Assembly (NCBI GenBank): GCA_963806045.1
Contig: CAWDWP010000015.1
Location: 189,973 to 253,972, forward strand
Direction: 5' to 3'
DNA: 64,000 bases
Origin: DATCHW01 sp963806045
GTDB lineage: Bacteria > Bacteroidota > Ignavibacteria > Tepidaquicellales > Tepidaquicellaceae
The notes below the pieces were generated by a model. The model was not told the origin of the DNA, searched no databases, and saw only the letters and a program-made list of their open reading frames with translations. A program made the position numbers and the translations under genes. Position 1 is the stretch's first letter. Each line of letters starts with the position of its first letter. This document shows positions 51,391 through 61,014 of the stretch, piece by piece.

Positions 51391-52527
51391 TTAGTTATAC
51401 CTGTTTGTTTTATATCCTTCGGCTGTTTTGCGCGAGCCATTGAAGTCTTTCATTGAAATTACCTTATCATAATAGTAATCCGCTTTTCCCCTGTCACCTT
51501 TTTTATCATACATCCACCCGAGCATAAGGTAAGTATAAACACCTATTTGTGAATCATTATTATCCAATGATTTTGTTAATTCCTCACACACAAAAAGATA
51601 TGGCTCAGCTTCTAATATTCTGCCTAATCTTTGATAGCAAAGGGCTATGTAATAATTTCCTTCACGTTTTGAATTTAATGATGTATATCCGGGGAGATTC
51701 TGACTAAATTTATTTACATATATTTTCCATAAATCAAGCGCGAGGTCAAATTTGTAATTAATAGTATAACTGCGGGCAAGATACTTTTCGAATATGGGAT
51801 TTTCAGGATAATCATTATATAAACTAACTGAAATTGTTTCGGCTTCGCTGGAATTTTGCTCATAATTCAAATCGATTCTTGCAAGAGCATTTCTTGCTTC
51901 TATTTTGGAATATTTTGAGTTTTCGGAAGCCTCTTTTAGCTGGAGCAATCCTTTACCTTTATCGCCTTTCGGGAAAAGTATTGTAAGAGGTTTAAGAATC
52001 GGTTTTTCCTCCGGAATTTTATCTGCATAGTAATTATAGACTCCAACACCAAATAAAGCATCTTTATTATCCGGATATAATTCGAGCACATTCATTAGAA
52101 GATTCAGAGACTTTTTCCCGTCCTCAGCCGATTTAAGATAACTCTCCCTCATAGCTTTTAATAATCCTCTATAACCCAGCGCACCGCCTTTAAATAAGAG
52201 TGCATCAGCATCTCGTTCATTTTTATCGAGAATATTATCGCAAACTTCTATTACTTTATCAACTTTTGAATAAAAATTATCATCATTTGACTGGTCGCTG
52301 AAATCAAGATTTATTTTCCACCATTCCAAGAGTGTCTGTCCGAAATAGCCCAATGGATTTGCAGGTTCTGAATTAATAAATCCGTTGAATATGATATTGG
52401 CAGAGTCATATTTCAAATGATAAATAAATCCAAGTCCTGACTGGATTTTCTCATCTGTGATTTGCGACCGGAGACCCAAAACAGGAAGAAAATAAATTAA
52501 TAATATCAGGGATAAGATTTTTTTCAT
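51391..52527 (-). CDS. Exported TPR-like repeat protein
   Basis: This 378-residue protein has a signal peptide (ILSLILLIYFLPVLGLRSQ) and helical pairs of the tetratricopeptide type: HLKYDSANIIFNGFINSEPA, ADALLFKGGALGYRGLLKAM, YIALCYQRLGRILEAEPYLF, and YLMLGWMYDKKGDRGKADYY near the end. TPR proteins are scaffolds, and no partner is evident. It lies 4 bases after the PP2C gene in a three-gene operon with BrkB. Confidence 0.85.
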   Translation of the reverse strand: MKKILSLILLIYFLPVLGLRSQITDEKIQSGLGFIYHLKYDSANIIFNGFINSEPANPLGYFGQTLLEWWKINLDFSDQSNDDNFYSKVDKVIEVCDNILDKNERDADALLFKGGALGYRGLLKAMRESYLKSAEDGKKSLNLLMNVLELYPDNKDALFGVGVYNYYADKIPEEKPILKPLTILFPKGDKGKGLLQLKEASENSKYSKIEARNALARIDLNYEQNSSEAETISVSLYNDYPENPIFEKYLARSYTINYKFDLALDLWKIYVNKFSQNLPGYTSLNSKREGNYYIALCYQRLGRILEAEPYLFVCEELTKSLDNNDSQIGVYTYLMLGWMYDKKGDRGKADYYYDKVISMKDFNGSRKTAEGYKTNRYN

Positions 52528-52531
52528 ATCT

Positions 52532-53785
52532 TCATTTTACTCTTTTAATTGCTACCAGAGTTTTATCGTCGGAATACCTGCCGTTTGAAGAAAATCTCTG
52601 GACATCCTCAATAATTTTTTCACAAATCTCTTTTGGCTGAAGATTTCTGCTGTTAATCAAAACTTTTTTCAATCTTTCTTCGCCGTAAAACTCAAAATTA
52701 TTATTCGCTGCTTCTACAATACCATCAGTATAAAGCAAAGCAACGTCATTTATATCCAGATTAAAACTATCAGTAGTGTATGCGGAATTTGGTGATGGAC
52801 CAAGCACGGAGCCGGTGGTTTCGAGAATTTCTGTTTCAGCGGTTTTTGACCTCAGTACAAGAGGAAGGTTGTGCCCTGCATTTACATACATACAGAGCCC
52901 TTTTTTATCTTTATAAAGTTCGCAGTAAAATAAAGTTACAAACCTGTCAAAAGGAAAAACATCATAGACAAGATTATTTACTTTTTTGATAAGCGATGTC
53001 ATACTTGCATCATATTCCACACCCATCTTAAGTGCACCGGAAACATATAAAGCCTGGGCAGCAGCTGAAACACCTTTGGATGCCGCATCCCCTATAACCA
53101 CGACCAGCTTATAATCACCCGAGGTCGGGAGATAATCGAAAAAATCACCTCCGACAATTTTTTCCGGAACCGAAATTCCGAATATTTCATAGTTGCCAAA
53201 TTCGAGAGAATGCTCCGGAAGAATTGATTTCTGAATTTCGCTTGCTTTTTCAAGTTCGACGATGCTTTCCTTTTCCCGCTTTTCAATTTTCCTGGAACGG
53301 ATAATAGAACTGAGCGTAACGCTTATTATGTTCAGTGTATTCAGGAACTCTTCATCCTGAGCATTGCCGTTGAAAGCTAAAAGGTAATGATAGAGATAAA
53401 TAAATTCATTTGTTTTCCGGTCTTTTACTTTAAATCTTTCACCAACTCCTGTAGCGGAATAATGTTTAATCCCTTTATCAAGCAGATGTCTGTCGGTTTC
53501 AACAGACATTACTGTACGTCTTTTTCCAAATCCTTTGAATACATCATAATCATCAATTCTTATTTCATAATTTTTCTTGATTCTATCAACCTCCCCAATT
53601 TGGTCAATAATTCTGTATCCGTTTTTTTTAGCATTCAACTTCCAGAGTCGTCCGCCGGTAATATTTATATCTTCATAGTTGATAGTCTGCTGCATAACAT
53701 ATGCAAGCAAGTCTTCAACTTTATTAAATTTAGGAGCTTCTTTGATAAAATTATCTATTGTTCGATATAATTTTCTTTGTTCCAT
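52532..53785 (-). CDS. PP2C-type phosphatase, RsbU/SpoIIE family
   Basis: This 417-residue cytosolic protein has an N-terminal region of about 170 residues resembling a GAF-like sensor, a linker helix (EKREKESIVELEKASEIQKS, then ILPEH), and a SpoIIE/PP2C domain with the metal-binding motifs VGGDFFDYLP, VIGDAASKGVSAAAQAL, VNAGHNLPLVL and LYTDGIVEAANN. Such phosphatases dephosphorylate anti-sigma antagonists in partner-switching stress pathways. No partner STAS or HPK gene lies in the window. It overlaps the end of the brkB-type gene by 35 bases. Confidence 0.93.
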   Translation of the reverse strand: MEQRKLYRTIDNFIKEAPKFNKVEDLLAYVMQQTINYEDINITGGRLWKLNAKKNGYRIIDQIGEVDRIKKNYEIRIDDYDVFKGFGKRRTVMSVETDRHLLDKGIKHYSATGVGERFKVKDRKTNEFIYLYHYLLAFNGNAQDEEFLNTLNIISVTLSSIIRSRKIEKREKESIVELEKASEIQKSILPEHSLEFGNYEIFGISVPEKIVGGDFFDYLPTSGDYKLVVVIGDAASKGVSAAAQALYVSGALKMGVEYDASMTSLIKKVNNLVYDVFPFDRFVTLFYCELYKDKKGLCMYVNAGHNLPLVLRSKTAETEILETTGSVLGPSPNSAYTTDSFNLDINDVALLYTDGIVEAANNNFEFYGEERLKKVLINSRNLQPKEICEKIIEDVQRFSSNGRYSDDKTLVAIKRVK

Positions 53786-54704
53786 ATTTTTTTATATTAG
53801 CTGGAATAACTTTAAGATTATGACGGTCCAAATATATTTTCCCCAATGACGCAGACGTAACATATATTATCGATATAACATATACCCATAATAAATTAAT
53901 TACTATTACCGCATAAGCACCGTATATCTGTGTATAATTTGATAAATTAAATATATATAAGTTAAAGAAAAACTTAGAAATTTCAAAAAATATTGTTGCA
54001 ATTATAGCGGAAAACAAGGACGATTTCTTAGGAAATTTATTATTCGGAACAACTTCGAACAAAATATAAAACATTGCTAAGGAGGTAAAGAAGGGAATGA
54101 TAATAGATATAGATTTTTTCATAATCGGAAAGTCATATCCGATACCAAATAAATCGAGAGTATATTTCTGTATAATATGAACCATAGATGTGACACCCGT
54201 CGAAATGATGAATAAAGCGAGTGTGATGAAAATAAGAATGAAATCCCTGACCTTGCCGTAGAAGAAATTATAGCTCTCTTCTATCCTGTAAATTTTAACT
54301 AATGCATCCCTCATCGCGCTGAACAGTCCGCTCATTGTCCACATTAAACCAACAATACCAATGGCACCGGTGATAAAAGTATTATTGGAAATTATATTTG
54401 CCTGGTCTAATAATTGACCTATGAGGGATTCTTTAATATCGTGCGGTAGAGGAATAACCTGATTCAGATAGTGGCTAAGAGCCTTATAAGTATCCGGATA
54501 TCCAAGATAAATCCCAACAATGGTAAATAAAATAAGTATAAAAGGAATAAAGCAAAGCACAACATTAAAAGCAATTCCTGAAGATAGAAGAAACAGGTAA
54601 TCTCTATCGAACATTTTGTAAAGAGTTTTAACATAAATCCAGACTGTACTCAGAATTTCTTTAGGATTAATACTTCTTAATTTTTTAACCTTTTTACGAA
54701 CCAT
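53751..54704 (-). CDS. YihY/BrkB-family membrane protein
   Basis: This 317-residue inner-membrane protein has six predicted helices. YLFLLSSGIAFNVVLCFIPF, TGAIGIVGLMWTMSGLFSAM, DALVKIYRIEE and IYGAYAVIVINLLWVYVISI are typical of the YihY/virulence factor BrkB family. The family was once thought to include RNase BN; its true function, perhaps transport, is unresolved. It is first in an operon with the phosphatase and the TPR gene. Confidence 0.92.
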   Translation of the reverse strand: MVRKKVKKLRSINPKEILSTVWIYVKTLYKMFDRDYLFLLSSGIAFNVVLCFIPFILILFTIVGIYLGYPDTYKALSHYLNQVIPLPHDIKESLIGQLLDQANIISNNTFITGAIGIVGLMWTMSGLFSAMRDALVKIYRIEESYNFFYGKVRDFILIFITLALFIISTGVTSMVHIIQKYTLDLFGIGYDFPIMKKSISIIIPFFTSLAMFYILFEVVPNNKFPKKSSLFSAIIATIFFEISKFFFNLYIFNLSNYTQIYGAYAVIVINLLWVYVISIIYVTSASLGKIYLDRHNLKVIPANIKKYGTKKIISNNR

Positions 54705-55318
54705 TCTAATATCTTTTCACTAATATTTTCAATACTTCTTTCAATATACCTTTTTAAATCCTGAATCGAATTTAAGATAATAATTTTCAGTAACTAATAT
54801 AATTGTATTCTCAAATATCAAATTAGAGTCCTCTGTCAGAATTGTTTAGATTTTCATATCTCAATATAATTATGATATGGACTTATTTAAAGGAAAAAAA
54901 GAGAAGAACTGATTCGGTAAAATAAATTAAATATTGTAAATAATAAAAAGTAATTTTAAACATATTTACACTTCTCATTTTGAAAATTATTAATCTCATT
55001 ATGAGAAATTTTTTCGCACAATTCCTTAATTTTGGCTGTAATTTTTAGGTTATTAATGGCACTTAGATTGCAGTAATATATGAGTGGGGAGTTACAATAT
55101 ATACAAAAAATAAATGCCCGGGAAATGAGGAAGTAACCGGGCATTAGTGTTTTTCAGCCTTCAATCAGAAGGTGACTTTATTAGTAAGTTAGTAAATGGA
55201 GTAACGCAAACTCCACATACGATGTACTCGAAAGACGCCACATCACGAAACTTATTTTTCCTTATTTCATTACCCCTGTCTAGTCAAACAGGTCAATTAT
55301 ACGACTGAAATTATTAAT
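54705..55318. other. 614-base gene-free region
   Basis: The right half of this region is not featureless. A hairpin AATGCCCGG/CCGGGCATT with a 15-base loop lies at 55113-55145, and short stems such as GGAGT-AACGCAA-ACTCC (about 55198-55214) lie between it and the end of the secreted-protein gene at 55319. It could be the 3' untranslated region of that gene. A 62-codon open frame at 54956-55144 lacks coding character. Confidence 0.45.
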
Positions 55319-58300
55319 TTATTTATTATTAATTTTCTTTACCTTCGACCCGTCAAGATTCAGATCAAATGTGCCGTTCTTGTTATTTCCCTTTTTATTT
55401 TGTTTTACTCCTTCTTTCGGATTTGCAGCAAGTGCTGGTTTTTGTACCGAAAGGTTCCTGTTATTCCATGCAATCGAACGGTCGAGTGCATCTACGACTC
55501 CGTCTCCGTTTAAATCTGTTACATAAACTCCGCTGAGATTCCTGTCATTCCAGCATGCTGACCTGTCAAGCGCATCCACGCTACCATCTTGATTTGCATC
55601 GCCGCTGATTATGCACCATTTATTTGTGACAAAAACCATATTATTGCCAAACGCTTTTGTTGCAAAATCTGTAAAGTCGTAATTTAATGTATTACCGCTG
55701 AATGTTTGAGGTGTTGCACTCCAGGTTTCCAGTCCGTTATCAGATTTTAAAACAATATAATAAGGAGTTCCATTTACTGCAGTTGTGTATATAGGATTAC
55801 CTGCTCCTGATGAATTTAAAAGAACTGTCTTGGATTCAACTAAAGCATAAGGTGTAGTTGAATTATGTAATTCAACTGTAACATTTTTAGGAACCATTGT
55901 TGACCCATTATAATTTCCGGAAAATAATGCGGTGAGTGCAAAATTATACAGAACTGAACCTATAACAGAATTTTTATTACCAACAATAAACGGTGAGAAG
56001 TTAGATATAAATACGTTACTTGTAATGGTGTAAAGACTGTTTACCGGACCCGATATGCTCCCGCTATAGACCGTATAAGCTGCATTAAAGCGACCTATAT
56101 CATAATCATTTGGAATTAAAGCGGGATTAAACCCGCTCCCAAAATCTGCAGGACCAAACTGAAACTGAACAGTTGCATTTGAACCGCCCTGCGTTGTTTC
56201 TGTAATAGTCCATTCTTTCTGAATTACTTCTGTTGGTTTATTAGGCGGATTTGTAATTGAATTGGATACTCTTACTGCAAATACATCGGTAGTCGAAGCA
56301 TTATCAAGCTGAATATTAACAGGATTATAAGCACTGCCTGTAGGACCTACAGGGAATTGAACGTACGAGTTATTATTTAATACATTTTGCTTTAGCGTAC
56401 CTGATCCGTTGGTTACAATGAATCTTGCTGAACTTGCTCCCGTTACATAACCACCCACTATAAAATTATTTCCAAGAGTAACATTACCGTTGGAGAGATT
56501 TAGCGCAATTGTTACTGTGAGCGTGCGGGGTGAAACATTATCGAATTGTAATACCCCCTTATCAATTATAATCTGACAGGTATAATTATTATTTATAGTT
56601 ACGGTATGCGCCGGGGAAATAAGGACTTTTTCAGTCGTGGATGGAGTAACTGCATCTGCCCAAACTGCAGTACTGTTCCAGTTTCCTGTTGCAACTGAAA
56701 CCAGCCAGTCGCTAATGATATAGTTATTAGTAATTGATGTCTGAGCATTAGTCAGATTAACGGCAATAGTTTTATAATCTGTTTTACTTTGAGAAGTACC
56801 ACCTGTACCGGGAACAACATCAACCGAATGTTTTCCTGATGGAGGAGTAAACACAATGCTATAATTTGTAGCGGTTTCAAGATACCCGAAATTATAATTA
56901 CCTGATGCATCTGTAAGCGCAGTATTTAAAACAGTTGTCCCCTGCTTTAATGTAACAGTAACACCGGCATAAGGTGCTCTGTCGCCTGTAGTCGATACAT
57001 CACCATCATTATCATTCAAAACTTGCCCTGCTATCTGACCATATGTATAACTCAATTGTGTGATCCAGGTTCCGAAAATACCTGCAGATTTATTATACTG
57101 ACCTGAATACCAGGCATAAGACATTCCCGGGTTCTTTACAGATTCATCCATATCTATGCCTGTATAATCTCCCCACCTATTATAATTCATAACAGCTAAC
57201 CCTGCTTTAGCAAGCACGCTTGATTGTATAGAAGCATCCCCTCTTCTTTTTCCTGTTACATAAGAAGAAGCGAACTCAGTTGAGCTAGACCTTCCAAAGC
57301 CCATAAACATCGTTCCTACGGAATCCACACACACCATAGGATAATAATAGAAAGTACTTGCTGCACCATAAGTTTCATCTGTTAAAGGAGTAGTGTTCAG
57401 AGGGTTAACCTGAATTCTTAAATACCTTATTGCAGAAACACTTCCGCCGATATTTACTCCCATATGGAATGCAATATTGAGAATATTATTTCTAACGAAG
57501 AAATCCGGAGTTCTGCTGTCACCCGTATTAACTGTGACCGCAGCGCTTCCTCCGGGAGCATCGGGGGGTAATCCATAAGAACTAACGCTAATATTTGTAG
57601 CAGAAGAAAGAACAGGTGCAGCCGGTGTACCGGTTATTTTTCTGAATTCGACAGTAGTCCCACCATTCCACAATGTTGCCAATGTATAAATATCATTTCC
57701 TGAACTCATATTCCTGCCTGGTTTAGTGACAAATACCTGTCCGGACCAATTATAAATATCAACGTAAGTAACCGCAGCTCCTGTGTATGCTACAGCCCTA
57801 TCAATAATTCTTAATTTCTGATATTGATAAGCATTTCCGCTAAATGAAAATTGCTGTCCGCTCATAACTAATTTATCATCGCTTATACCAAGTCCCGGAA
57901 AATCAGACCAGTTACTAGACTGAGTTGTACCGTCTTTAGTCATATCGAATTTATAAACATACCAGGTTCCCATAGCATCGGATGTTGCTGAGATAGCAAG
58001 ATAGTAGCTGCAAACAGCAGGACTTGACGTTTGGGTTTCACACAATGCTAAAAATCTTCCACGCCTATAATCATAGAAGCATTTTGCATCGAAGCCTGCT
58101 CCTTCTGCAGACGGAATATTGAAAAATACAGATTGAGTTACACTGCTAAGAGTCGTTCCGCTTTTGTTTGTAATTTTAACAGACACATTTCCAAGTGTGA
58201 AAACATTATTTGGACCAACTGCAGGTTGTGGCTCACCCGGAATGTATCCGCTTTGTGCGATACCTTCGAAATTAACACCCGTACTAGGAGCAAAGGGTTG

Positions 58301-58567
58301 AGGAATATTCACATTTTTATCAAAAGTCATATTAGAAAGAGTATTAACATCAGGTGGAGGAAAAGGAGGAGCATAAGGAGGTTCAACCTCGTTAAAATCT
58401 TTTCTGATTATCGGACCCATATAAATCTCTCCCATTGAAGGAAGATCTCTCATATTAAAAATATAGGGTTTCACCTCAGGACCTTTCTGCCCGTTAATAT
58501 CCTGAGAATAAGAACTTTTTGTAAAAAAAGTTAAAATCAATAAACCAAGAAATAATAATTTCTTCAT
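55319..58567 (-). CDS. Large secreted protein with dockerin-like C-terminal module
   Basis: This 1082-residue exported protein has a signal peptide (LLFLGLLILTFFTKSSYSQ). A long N-terminal region of about 500 residues without clear family (ISDDKLVMSGQQFSFSG, NYNRWGDYTGIDMD) looks like a beta-propeller-type domain. An SdrD-B-like domain follows (AGVTVTLKQGTTVLNTALTD), then beta-rich repeats, then a shared module of about 170 residues starting FSGNYNGSTMVPKNVTVELH. The module holds two calcium loops, DANQDGSVDALD and DLNGDGVVDALD, as in dockerins. There is no T9SS tail; it ends in a Lys/Asn-rich segment. The function is unknown. The module recurs in the next two genes upstream. Confidence 0.82.
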   Translation of the reverse strand: MKKLLFLGLLILTFFTKSSYSQDINGQKGPEVKPYIFNMRDLPSMGEIYMGPIIRKDFNEVEPPYAPPFPPPDVNTLSNMTFDKNVNIPQPFAPSTGVNFEGIAQSGYIPGEPQPAVGPNNVFTLGNVSVKITNKSGTTLSSVTQSVFFNIPSAEGAGFDAKCFYDYRRGRFLALCETQTSSPAVCSYYLAISATSDAMGTWYVYKFDMTKDGTTQSSNWSDFPGLGISDDKLVMSGQQFSFSGNAYQYQKLRIIDRAVAYTGAAVTYVDIYNWSGQVFVTKPGRNMSSGNDIYTLATLWNGGTTVEFRKITGTPAAPVLSSATNISVSSYGLPPDAPGGSAAVTVNTGDSRTPDFFVRNNILNIAFHMGVNIGGSVSAIRYLRIQVNPLNTTPLTDETYGAASTFYYYPMVCVDSVGTMFMGFGRSSSTEFASSYVTGKRRGDASIQSSVLAKAGLAVMNYNRWGDYTGIDMDESVKNPGMSYAWYSGQYNKSAGIFGTWITQLSYTYGQIAGQVLNDNDGDVSTTGDRAPYAGVTVTLKQGTTVLNTALTDASGNYNFGYLETATNYSIVFTPPSGKHSVDVVPGTGGTSQSKTDYKTIAVNLTNAQTSITNNYIISDWLVSVATGNWNSTAVWADAVTPSTTEKVLISPAHTVTINNNYTCQIIIDKGVLQFDNVSPRTLTVTIALNLSNGNVTLGNNFIVGGYVTGASSARFIVTNGSGTLKQNVLNNNSYVQFPVGPTGSAYNPVNIQLDNASTTDVFAVRVSNSITNPPNKPTEVIQKEWTITETTQGGSNATVQFQFGPADFGSGFNPALIPNDYDIGRFNAAYTVYSGSISGPVNSLYTITSNVFISNFSPFIVGNKNSVIGSVLYNFALTALFSGNYNGSTMVPKNVTVELHNSTTPYALVESKTVLLNSSGAGNPIYTTAVNGTPYYIVLKSDNGLETWSATPQTFSGNTLNYDFTDFATKAFGNNMVFVTNKWCIISGDANQDGSVDALDRSACWNDRNLSGVYVTDLNGDGVVDALDRSIAWNNRNLSVQKPALAANPKEGVKQNKKGNNKNGTFDLNLDGSKVKKINNK

Positions 58568-58743
58568 ATTAAATTGTATTTTTATTTTTATTGAAAATGT
58601 CTCCGTTTATGAGTTGAGAAATTCACGAAATTATTTGGCTACAATTTTTCTTCAACTTCTATACGAGGAATATAATTAATATTTACTGATTAATAACTGA
58701 ATTTTCTGTTCCGATAAATTAGAAATTAATTATACATTTCAAA

Positions 58744-59322
58744 TTATCTTAATATCCTCTTCATATCATTTTTTACTGTCCTATTCGGACTTAAAAGCGC
58801 AGGTTTTTGTACCGAAAGATTCCTGTTATTCCAGGCAATCGAACGGTCGAGTGCATCTACGACTCCGTCCCCGTTTAAATCTGTTACAAAAGCGCCGCTA
58901 AGATTCCTGTCATTCCAGCACGCAGACCTGTCAAGCGCATCCACACTGCCATCTTGATTTGCATCACCGCTGATAATGCACCATTTATTTGTGACAAAAA
59001 CCATATTACTGCCAAACGCTTTTGTTGCTAAATCTGTAAAGTCGTAATTTAATGTATTACCGCTGAATGTTTGAGGTGTTGCACTCCAGGTTTCCAGTCC
59101 GTTATCGGATTTTAATACTATATAATAAGGGGTTCCGTTTACTGCTTTTGTGAATATTGGATTGCCTGCTCCGGATGAATTAAATAATACTGTCTGAGAA
59201 TCAACTAAGACATAAGGAGTTGTTGAATTATGTAATTCTATCTTAATATTCTTCGGCACCATTGTTGTTCCATTGTAATTTCCAGATATATAATGATGTG
59301 AGTGTAAGATTAGAGGGAACAA
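58744..59322 (-). CDS. Dockerin-like C-terminal piece of the M14 peptidase
   Basis: This frame encodes the shared C-terminal module (SGNYNGTTMVPKNIKIELHN to WNNRNLSVQKPALL) with both calcium loops. It lacks a signal peptide and its first residues are out-of-frame reading. The M14 peptidase frame upstream reaches LTLTSL exactly where this one continues ISGNYNG, so both belong to one gene (58744-60787) with one extra base near 59290 in a TATATA run. Confidence 0.85.
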   Translation of the reverse strand: MFPLILHSHHYISGNYNGTTMVPKNIKIELHNSTTPYVLVDSQTVLFNSSGAGNPIFTKAVNGTPYYIVLKSDNGLETWSATPQTFSGNTLNYDFTDLATKAFGSNMVFVTNKWCIISGDANQDGSVDALDRSACWNDRNLSGAFVTDLNGDGVVDALDRSIAWNNRNLSVQKPALLSPNRTVKNDMKRILR

Positions 59323-60787
59323 TAATCGGCTTCAATTGAACATTTAAAATTGTAGTTGAATCAATTTTCGCATACACATTTGAAATAGTCTTTGAATAAT
59401 ATCCGTGAGAAGAAAAAGTAAGTGGATATGTTCCGGTAGCAATAAATCTATGATAATCACCGCTTACCGAATCTGAATATATCCAGGAGCTATCCGCATC
59501 ATGACCGGCGATATAAACTTTTGCTTTAATTTTTGCTCCGGTGATAGAATCCGTTACAATACCCCTGATACCATATAACGATTCTTTAATAAAATTTAGT
59601 AAAGATTTGTTGAGATTATTCCAATATGTAGGAAGTGTTGAGGCAGCAGGTAATTTTGTATGCGATATTTCACAGGTGATTTCACGTCCGTAGCGGAAAT
59701 ATGTCATAAAGTCCTGTCTTCCGCCGGTTACTCTATACCAATCATATCCATTTACAACTCCGGGATAATTAGGATAACCAAGATTATCAGCCATGTAAGT
59801 CGGAGCAATTGCATGAACGGTATCTACAAAATGTTTTCCAATTTGTATGTCCCATAACTCATCAGGAGGGTATCTTGACCAGGTATCCCACGGATAATTA
59901 AAGACCTCTGCACCTCCATGAAAATTCATCGACAACATAAAATAATTTGAAGTGGCAAAGTTCATAAAATTAACAGTTTCAGTCTGCCAGGCATTACCGT
60001 CAGGATGGGGACCTGCAGCCGGGTCAGGATAATTTCTGTTCAGGTCAATATTATTATTATTGTATCTTACTGCACCCGTTACCGTGTTGTTTCCTCCGTG
60101 ATAAGTCCCATCAGGATTTGCGAGAGGATTTATCCAGATTTCAACATTTTGAAGTAAAGATGTAAATTGCGGAACAACTCCATATCCTTTTGCAAGTGTA
60201 TCAATTAAGCGAAGCATTGTCACATAACCCGTAATTTCGTCTCCGTGCATAGATGATGTATAAAGAAATCTTGGTTTAGGTTTTCTTATATTTACACTAT
60301 CTGTAATTTTGATTGCATACAAATGCCGAAGTCCGGAAGCTGTAGGACCAATGTCAATCAATTTACAGATATTCGGATAATTCGTCTGAAAAGCAGTCAT
60401 CATTGCAACATACTGGTCATAAGTAGGGTATACATTCCAAGCCTGAATTGACTTAATGTCTTCACTCATTGTTAAACCTGTTGCAGTTTCGTAAGGAAGA
60501 GAAAGCAGTTCAATATTGTAACCAAGTTTTTTGAATTTTTCAAATTCTTCTTTATTAGCATAAGCGTAAACATCATTTCCAATAACATTATCGATCGAAA
60601 TAATTCTCGTCAGAGTCTCTATCTCACTTTTCGAAAATATTTTGAACTTAAAATAGATTTCTCCATCTTTCTGAAAATATATTTCAATTTTCTCAAGAGT
60701 CGATGATGATATTTCTTTTGGCTGTGAATAAAGAGATGATACCACCATTGTAAGACATAATGCAAATAATATAATAGTCTTTTTCAT
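59243..60787 (-). CDS. Secreted M14 zinc carboxypeptidase, main piece
   Basis: This 514-residue frame has a signal peptide (MKKTIILFALCLTMVVSSLYS), a pro-region, and an M14 domain. Zinc ligands lie in SSMHGDEITGYVTML, with NPLANPDGTYHGG, the arginine motif IDLNRNYPDP, His in MNFHGGAEVFNYPWD and the catalytic Glu in EITCEISHTKLP. A carboxypeptidase regulatory-like domain follows (IRGIVTDSITGAKIKAKVYI). The true C-terminus is the dockerin-like module in the next frame (58744-59289). The last 17 residues of this frame are out-of-frame readthrough. Confidence 0.9.
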   Translation of the reverse strand: MKKTIILFALCLTMVVSSLYSQPKEISSSTLEKIEIYFQKDGEIYFKFKIFSKSEIETLTRIISIDNVIGNDVYAYANKEEFEKFKKLGYNIELLSLPYETATGLTMSEDIKSIQAWNVYPTYDQYVAMMTAFQTNYPNICKLIDIGPTASGLRHLYAIKITDSVNIRKPKPRFLYTSSMHGDEITGYVTMLRLIDTLAKGYGVVPQFTSLLQNVEIWINPLANPDGTYHGGNNTVTGAVRYNNNNIDLNRNYPDPAAGPHPDGNAWQTETVNFMNFATSNYFMLSMNFHGGAEVFNYPWDTWSRYPPDELWDIQIGKHFVDTVHAIAPTYMADNLGYPNYPGVVNGYDWYRVTGGRQDFMTYFRYGREITCEISHTKLPAASTLPTYWNNLNKSLLNFIKESLYGIRGIVTDSITGAKIKAKVYIAGHDADSSWIYSDSVSGDYHRFIATGTYPLTFSSHGYYSKTISNVYAKIDSTTILNVQLKPIIVPSNLTLTSLYIWKLQWNNNGAEEY

Positions 60788-61014
60788 TCGAATGAAATTA
60801 TAAGTTAAAGTTAATTGTTCAAATTAATATTCACAAATCACTAAGAACATGCAAATTTTGAATTGCTTTGATTATTGTGAATGTATGAAGTAAAGATATC
60901 TTCAAACAATCCGACTCAATGAACCCAGTGTAATTTATTAACTTTTATTTTCTTGATTTATTACATTTTTTGATATTCGAACCTTCAGGTTTCACTTTAT
61001 AAGTTTCTAACGAT

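Noticed and set aside
54956..55144. 62-codon open frame in the intergenic region
   Set aside because: Its composition is random-looking, it has no ribosome binding site, and it runs into the hairpin; not credible as a gene.
55190..55260. A cyclic-di-GMP (GEMM) riboswitch suggested by AACGCAA and nearby stems
   Set aside because: The conserved core and receptor arms are missing, and no gene follows on that strand.
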